A DNA stretch of 5,991 bases, from assembly GCA_026195755.1 (NCBI GenBank), contig JAPHRL010000038.1:1-5991 (forward strand), in the 5' to 3' direction. Every line of letters begins with the position of its first letter. The stretch's first letter is position 1. This stretch comes from Kangiella sp. (GTDB lineage: Bacteria > Pseudomonadota > Gammaproteobacteria > Enterobacterales > Kangiellaceae). Positions 1-5,991 of the stretch are shown in pieces. Below the pieces are notes generated by a model. It saw only the letters and a list, made by a program, of their open reading frames with translations, had not been told where the DNA came from and did not search any database. The position numbers and the translations under genes were made by a program.

Positions 1-1
1 C

Positions 2-1057
2 CTACCTGGTTTAATGGATATGCATGTTCATCTCGACGGTGAAATGAGCCCTACTGCTTATGTTGAAGGCTTCACCCTAAACCCTGCCGATCTGGCCTTC
101 CGCGCCCAAGAGTATGGCATGCGTACCTTGCTCGCAGGCTTCACCACAGTGCGCAACCCAGGTGATAGCTATAATGTCACCATCTCTTTGCGCAATGCTA
201 TTAACCAAGGCTGGGTTGACGGGCCTCGAATTTATTCAGCGGGGAAATCACTAGCTTCGACCGGTGGCCATGCCGACCCCACCAACGGTGTTAATGCGAA
301 GCTGATGGGCGATCCTGGCCCCAAAGAAGGTGTCGTAAACAGCGTGGAAGATGCTAAAAAGGCAGTTCGTCAACGCTACAAGGAAGGCGCCGACTTTATC
401 AAGGTCACTGCAACAGGTGGCGTACTCAGTTTGGCCAAGAGCGGTCAGAATCCCCAGCTCACCCTAGAAGAATTAAAAGCGATTATTGATACTGCGCAAG
501 ATTATGGTATGCATGTAGCCGCCCACGCTCACGGTAAAGAGGGAATGCTCCGCGCAATCGAAGCAGGCATTACCAGCATCGAACATGGCACCTACATGGA
601 TAAAGAAGTTATGCGGGCTATGAAAAAGAATGGCACTTATTATGTGCCAACTGTCATTGCCGGTAAGTATGTCGCAGAGAAAGCTGAAATTGATGGTTTC
701 TTTCCTGAAATTGTTCGCCCAAAAGCACGTGCGGTAGGGCCTTTGATCCAGAGCACTTTTGGAGAAGCCTATGACTATGGCGTTAAGATTGCCTTCGGCA
801 CAGACAGCGGTGTTTCAGCACATGGCGATAACGGCAAAGAGTTTGAATATATGGTTGAAGCAGGAATGCCAGCAATGGCAGCAATCCGAAGCGCCACGGT
901 AACCTCCGCAGAATTACTAGCTAATGACCAAATTGGGGTGATTGCTAAAGGAAAATTAGCCGATATTATCGCGGTCGAAGGTAATCCAGCAGAAGACATC
1001 AAACTGCTACAGAACGTTTCATTTGTCATGAAAGACGGTAAAATCTATAAACAATAG
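2..1057 (+). CDS. Amidohydrolase, Xaa-Pro dipeptidase (prolidase)-like, 5' truncated by the window edge
   Basis: Metal-dependent hydrolase of the amidohydrolase superfamily, of the type that includes Xaa-Pro dipeptidases and imidazolonepropionase-related enzymes; the expected reaction is hydrolysis of a dipeptide or similar amide bond. The reading frame is open to the left edge and encodes LPGL before the first ATG (14), giving the classic strand-1 motif LPGLMDMHVHL, so that ATG is internal and the real N-terminus lies outside. Numbering from that Met: HxH metal ligands H4 and H6; K130 in FIKVTATGG, the likely carboxylated bridging lysine; H171/H173 in AAHAHG; H191 in SIEHGTY; catalytic D264 in FGTDSGV. 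The C-terminal GKLADIIAVEGNP closes the small beta-sandwich domain. All key residues are present, so the enzyme should be active. Relatives are about 400-430 residues and often secreted; whether a signal peptide exists cannot be seen here. The exact substrate is uncertain. A terminator follows 15 bases after the stop. Confidence 0.9.
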   Translation, partial: LPGLMDMHVHLDGEMSPTAYVEGFTLNPADLAFRAQEYGMRTLLAGFTTVRNPGDSYNVTISLRNAINQGWVDGPRIYSAGKSLASTGGHADPTNGVNAKLMGDPGPKEGVVNSVEDAKKAVRQRYKEGADFIKVTATGGVLSLAKSGQNPQLTLEELKAIIDTAQDYGMHVAAHAHGKEGMLRAIEAGITSIEHGTYMDKEVMRAMKKNGTYYVPTVIAGKYVAEKAEIDGFFPEIVRPKARAVGPLIQSTFGEAYDYGVKIAFGTDSGVSAHGDNGKEFEYMVEAGMPAMAAIRSATVTSAELLANDQIGVIAKGKLADIIAVEGNPAEDIKLLQNVSFVMKDGKIYKQ

Positions 1058-4000
1058 CTGATGTATAAGATAAGCCGAGAATATAGTCGGCTTTTCTTAT
1101 ACTCTGAGTAATTTATAGAGTAATAATGTAGGTATTTTGCTCATTGACCGTCTCAACTTCCTGGACGAGGCTTTTACTTTTGTCGAATACTGTGGCGGTA
1201 TTTGCAATCGAGTAATCAAAATAGAGTTTCCGGTACACTCTTTCCTCGTCTATACGCGGAGTTAAAAACTTGATATTGATTTCCTTTGAGTTACGCGAAA
1301 CAATCTCATAAAAAGAGGTTTTTGCACCGACCTTATGTAAATTACCACTAATCACATAATGTAAGTTAAATTCGCCAGTAGCTATGGTTTCAGTACTTTT
1401 CTGCAACGTCCATCCAGCCTTACGCATCTCTTCTTCATAAGCAGAAGCTTCAGAATCCACTTCATCCTTTGTAGTGAACTCCCAGTCAGGCATAACAATA
1501 ATTGCCATTGTCATATCCCCATTTTTTTGAATACGTAACATCTCATCTTGCGACCAGCAGCCACTTAACACCAAGAACAGTAAAGCAATCCCCAAATACC
1601 TCATAAGTACTCCCCATGTTTAGTTTTGTTAGAGAATGTCAGATTGTGCCAATGAAAGCAATCTCATTAAATCGTTTGACTAGTCTGCGATAGCACTAAC
1701 ACCTGCCTTAAATTATGTGTATAATTGCCCCCGTTAAGCAAGTGGTCAGTTCAGTACATCCTTTCTACGATTATTCCGCGATTGTTGTATCTTTTGAAAT
1801 TGGGTTTTCAGTTGGCCTACGCTTATTCGAGCAAATTCGCTCTTCATGTTTTTATAGGTAACACTGATGACACAAGATCAAACCATTACCAGTTTTGACG
1901 AACTGGGACTTTCGCCTGCCGTATTAAAATCTATTAAGCAAGTTGGCTATGAGCAACCGTCACCAATCCAAAGCGCGAGCATACCAGTCCTCATGTCTGG
2001 TAAAGACATTATCGGCCAAGCACAAACTGGTACCGGTAAAACGGCGGCTTTTGCTTTACCAATGCTTTCCAAGCTTGATGCTAAAGATAATAAAACTCAA
2101 TTACTGGTACTAGCCCCTACTCGGGAGCTTGCGATTCAGGTTGCTGAAGCTTGCCAAACTTACGCCAAAAACATGCCTGGCCTAAACGTACTACCCATTT
2201 ATGGTGGTCAGAAATACGACATACAATTACGCCAACTTAAGCGTGGTTCACAAATCGTAGTAGGCACACCTGGCCGTGTTATGGACCATATTCGCCGAGG
2301 CACTTTGAAGCTCGACAATCTTAAAGCTCTAGTATTGGATGAAGCAGACGAGATGCTTCGCATGGGCTTTATCGATGATGTTGAATGGGTATTAGGTCAT
2401 ACTCCTCCTACTCGTCAAATCGCCCTATTCTCCGCCACCATGCCAAAAGAAATTAAAAAGGTTGCCGAGAAGTATTTAGACAATCCTGAGCATATTAAAA
2501 TTCAGACTAAAACCAGTACCGCAACGACTATTAACCAACGCTATTGGTTAGTCAGTGGTATACATAAGCTGGATGCCTTAACTCGCGTTCTTGAAACTGA
2601 AGAATTCGACGGCATGATTATTTTTGTGCGTACCAAAATTGCGACCACTGAACTTGCCGACAAATTAACAGCGCGCGGCTTTAGAGCAGAACCTTTAAAT
2701 GGCGATATTGCTCAGACCACCCGTGAACGAATCGTAGAAAAACTAAAGAAAGGTCAAATAGACATCCTTATCGCAACCGATGTTGCTGCTCGCGGACTAG
2801 ATGTTGAGCGTATCAGCCATGTAGTAAACTATGATATTCCTTACGACACCGAATCTTACGTTCACCGTATTGGTCGAACCGGTCGCGCAGGTCGCAGTGG
2901 TAATGCAATCTTATTTGTAGCCCATCGTGAACGCCGCATGCTAAAAGCTATTGAGCGCGCTACTAACCAGCCGATTACTGAAATGCAAATGCCAAGCATT
3001 GATAATATCAATGAACAACGCATGAGCCGCTTTGAGCGCAACGTTTTAAACACTATCGAAAATGCTGATTTAAGTTTCTTCAAAGAGTTTATTCATAAGC
3101 TTCAAGACAAAACCGACACGGACCCTCAAATCATTGCAGCGGCACTTGCTAAAATGGCGGGTGGCGATGAACTAATTCTTAAAGAACTTCCAAAACCGAA
3201 GAAAGAGCGAAGCGAAAGAGCTGACAGACCTGAAAGAGGCGATAGACGTGATCGCAAAGGCCGTGATGAAGGCACTAAGCGCACTAGCGATAGAAGTTTT
3301 TCACCTTACGCACAACCGCTTAAAGCTCATCCGGATATCGAAATGGAGCGCTTCAAAATTGAAGCAGGCCACAGCCACAATGTCAAAGTCAGCAACATCG
3401 TTGGTGCCATTGCCAATGAAGCTGAGATAGATAGTGAGTATATTGGCCGCATTGACATCTTTGATGAATTCACCACAGTAGATCTACCAGCAGGCATGCC
3501 CAAAGAAGTCTTACAAATTCTTAGTAAAGCTTATGTAGCCGGTAGACCAATGAACCTAACCGTCATAGGTGATCAAAAAGCCAGTAAAGGCGACAATCAG
3601 AAACACAAAGGAAAGAGCAAAGATAAAGGCAAACCTAGAGCTAAAAGTGATAAACCCAAATCTAAAAAGTAAGTAAACGAAAAGGCCTCAGTTGAGGCCT
3701 TTTATTTATTTGGTAGATGTCCCCAAACTCACTTGAAAGGCTAGTACTCCCAACCTTCAAGACAACCATACGATTCGAGCTTAGTAATCAATGGCTGCAA
3801 CTCCTTCTTATAATTTTTCCACATTCCGATAGAGCTTGAATAAACTTTCTGCCTTACTTGGCTGGCACTCGCTGTTGTCGAGGCCTGTTTGTTTTTATGA
3901 AATTCAAGACATGAGTCTTCCCAGTCTAACCCACAGAAATCAATGACACTTTTAGCACTATGTTCGAGATTATTAACCAAATCTTCATATCTTACAGTCT

Positions 4001-5991
4001 TTACCACCTCAGGTAATACTTGTTGCCAATGGGACATCAGCAGTTGATGTTCATAGAAATACTCCGCCAGCTCTTCAAGATCATATGAGAAATGGAAAGC
4101 ATCGGTAAACAGTTGCTTATACACCGAATAGCAAACATCTAAAGGGTGCCTTTCAAGTAGAAGTATCTTAGCCTGAGGAAGTGCCAAGTGAATCAATCCG
4201 ATGTATAGTGCATTCTGTGGGAACTTATCGATAAGTCTAGACTTATTACCGGCTAATGTTCGTGTAGCCTCCAAATAGAGTTGACCCAATTGTGAAAAAT
4301 CTAACTGAGTTGAAGCGCTGACCATCTGACTCCGCGATAAGCTGGGGTCTAAGCTTAGTTTCTCCATACCCGCACTCATTAACCGACTAAAGTGAGTCAG
4401 CTCACCCGCTGAAGCAACTTGGCTATGGCTACTAACAATCCTCTCCAGTAATGTAGTTCCTGTTCGTGGCAATCCAACCACAAATATTGGCTTGTTCGAT
4501 TCGTTCTTACCAGACTGACTGTGCAACTTATCTTTAATCAGTGATGAGTCATAAGTCTGCCTTAATGCACGAATAAAATTTATCTCGTCGTTAAAGTCGT
4601 AATTTAACTTGTTGCGATATATTTCAGCACCAGCTTGGCGAAACTTAAAGCTCTCAGCATATTCTTCACAATCTTCCAACTCTTTTGCTAAGGCATAATA
4701 CGTTTTAGCCTTCCTAACAGGGTCTTTGATGGCACGTTCAGCAAACTGCTTTAATTCTTGTATATGATTACTAGAAGAACTTTGTTTTTTTAAGTGACTT
4801 CTAAAAAAATGAATGTCACTATCAAAATCATTGCCACGTATAGCTTCTGTTGCTAACTTATCGGCTTCATCTAAGTCGCCAAGAAAGAGAGTTACTGTCG
4901 CGAGGTTGAATAATAGTTCTTGATTCTCAGGCTCTACTGTAAGTAACTTCCGATAACATTTCTCCACAAGGTTATATTTCTGATATTTATTAAAAAATGT
5001 AATCAAAGCCAAAGTTAGCTGCTTGTCTTTTAAGTTACTTGCTACCAAATCCTTTCCAAGTGCCAAAGCTTTTGCCACCTGTCCGATTCTTTCTAATAGC
5101 ATCACTTTATTAAATTTAAAGCCAGCTTGATTAGGAGCTAGCCGTATAGCCTTATTTATGGCGACAACTGCTTGCTCGTGGTCATTAAGGCGAAGAGCTA
5201 CAAATGATTTTGCCATCCAAGCATCTGCAAACTTAGGATACTGCTTGACCAATTGCTGGCAAAACTTCCAAGCCTGCTCCATTTGATTAGAATTTATTAA
5301 ATGATGAACTTGTTGTAATAATTTTTGTTGTGAAGGTAGATTTGCTTGCATAAACGCTCCGAATTTGTATCCGCTCATTATACAGATAACACACGGCAAA
5401 GGATATTTGACCATATTTAGATTTGTAAACAATTTGCTCTATCCATATTCATGATTGCACCGAAATAAACAACCAATCACCAATATAAGTATTAGGATGA
5501 ATAACGCTTATATTTATACTGTCTTACTCCCCCTAAACTAAGGTCTAGACACCCGAAAACTCATAAATGGATAACAAACATGATGAATTAAACCGAACTA
5601 AATATTGTGTGACCACAATGAGGCTGAATGGAAGAGACAGAGACTCACGATTATTCTTTTTCAGTTACAGAAAAGCTGACACTCCGTCACTTTTATATAG
5701 GCAATAAAAAAACCCCAACCTTGCGGACGGGGTTTTAGATTAAGCGCTCTCGTGCCCTAGGGGTATGGCGATAATCGACAAGGATGTCGTGAATCCCAAA
5801 AACGCTGGGAGCAGTTTTTGATGATACCTAAAGGTATTCCCTCCAGCCTTGTAAAGCAAGGCTGTTGTCGGTCGGCTACGACCGCCAAGGATGGCGGAAG
5901 TGCCAGAAACGCATGGAGCAGTTTCTGGTCAGGGATTAAGCTTAAAAGTGAGGCGTTATTTGCAAATACGTGCATATCCCCGCACCTTGTC

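Overview
The window looks like a moderately AT-rich gammaproteobacterial chromosome, GC roughly in the low-to-mid 40s by eye. The best taxonomic clue is a full-length DeaD/CsdA-type DEAD-box RNA helicase with the C-terminal RNA-binding domain typical of gammaproteobacteria. A marine, peptide-degrading Kangiella-like relative is my guess from overall protein flavour. It is not proven by the sequence.

Layout, left to right. (1) The 3' part of a metal-dependent amidohydrolase of the Xaa-Pro dipeptidase (prolidase)-like type enters from the left edge and ends at 1057, followed by a hairpin terminator. (2) A short lipoprotein of unknown function lies convergent to it on the minus strand (1113-1604). 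(3) A 262-base divergent intergenic region carries a perfect TATAAT box and an apparent leader of about 135 nt for (4) deaD, 1867-3672. (5) A strong bidirectional terminator at 3680-3711 separates deaD from (6) a convergent TPR-sulfotransferase fusion protein on the minus strand, start re-assigned to 5351. (7) The last 640 bases hold no convincing conventional gene. They contain two inverted repeats, a marginal 46-codon ORF, a terminator that is stronger on the minus strand, and a structured block at 5776-5928.

Every gene here alternates in strand with its neighbours, so the window contains no operon and each gene appears to be its own transcription unit. A functional link between them is not evident. 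The amidohydrolase suggests peptide scavenging, the helicase ribosome and mRNA remodelling (especially in the cold), and the sulfotransferase sulfation of an unknown acceptor.

The most interesting part is the right-hand block. It holds two copies of a 45-nt two-hairpin module (5776-5820 and 5883-5927, 35/45 identical). Base changes between copies are compensatory in both stems, and GGA is displayed in every one of the four loops. The first loop closely matches the known CsrA/RsmA binding consensus. Three further perfect hairpins lie between the copies. This is the signature of a selected RNA structure, possibly a CsrA-sequestering sRNA, a Csr-regulated leader, or a dispersed intergenic repeat family. 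The sequence alone cannot decide among these.
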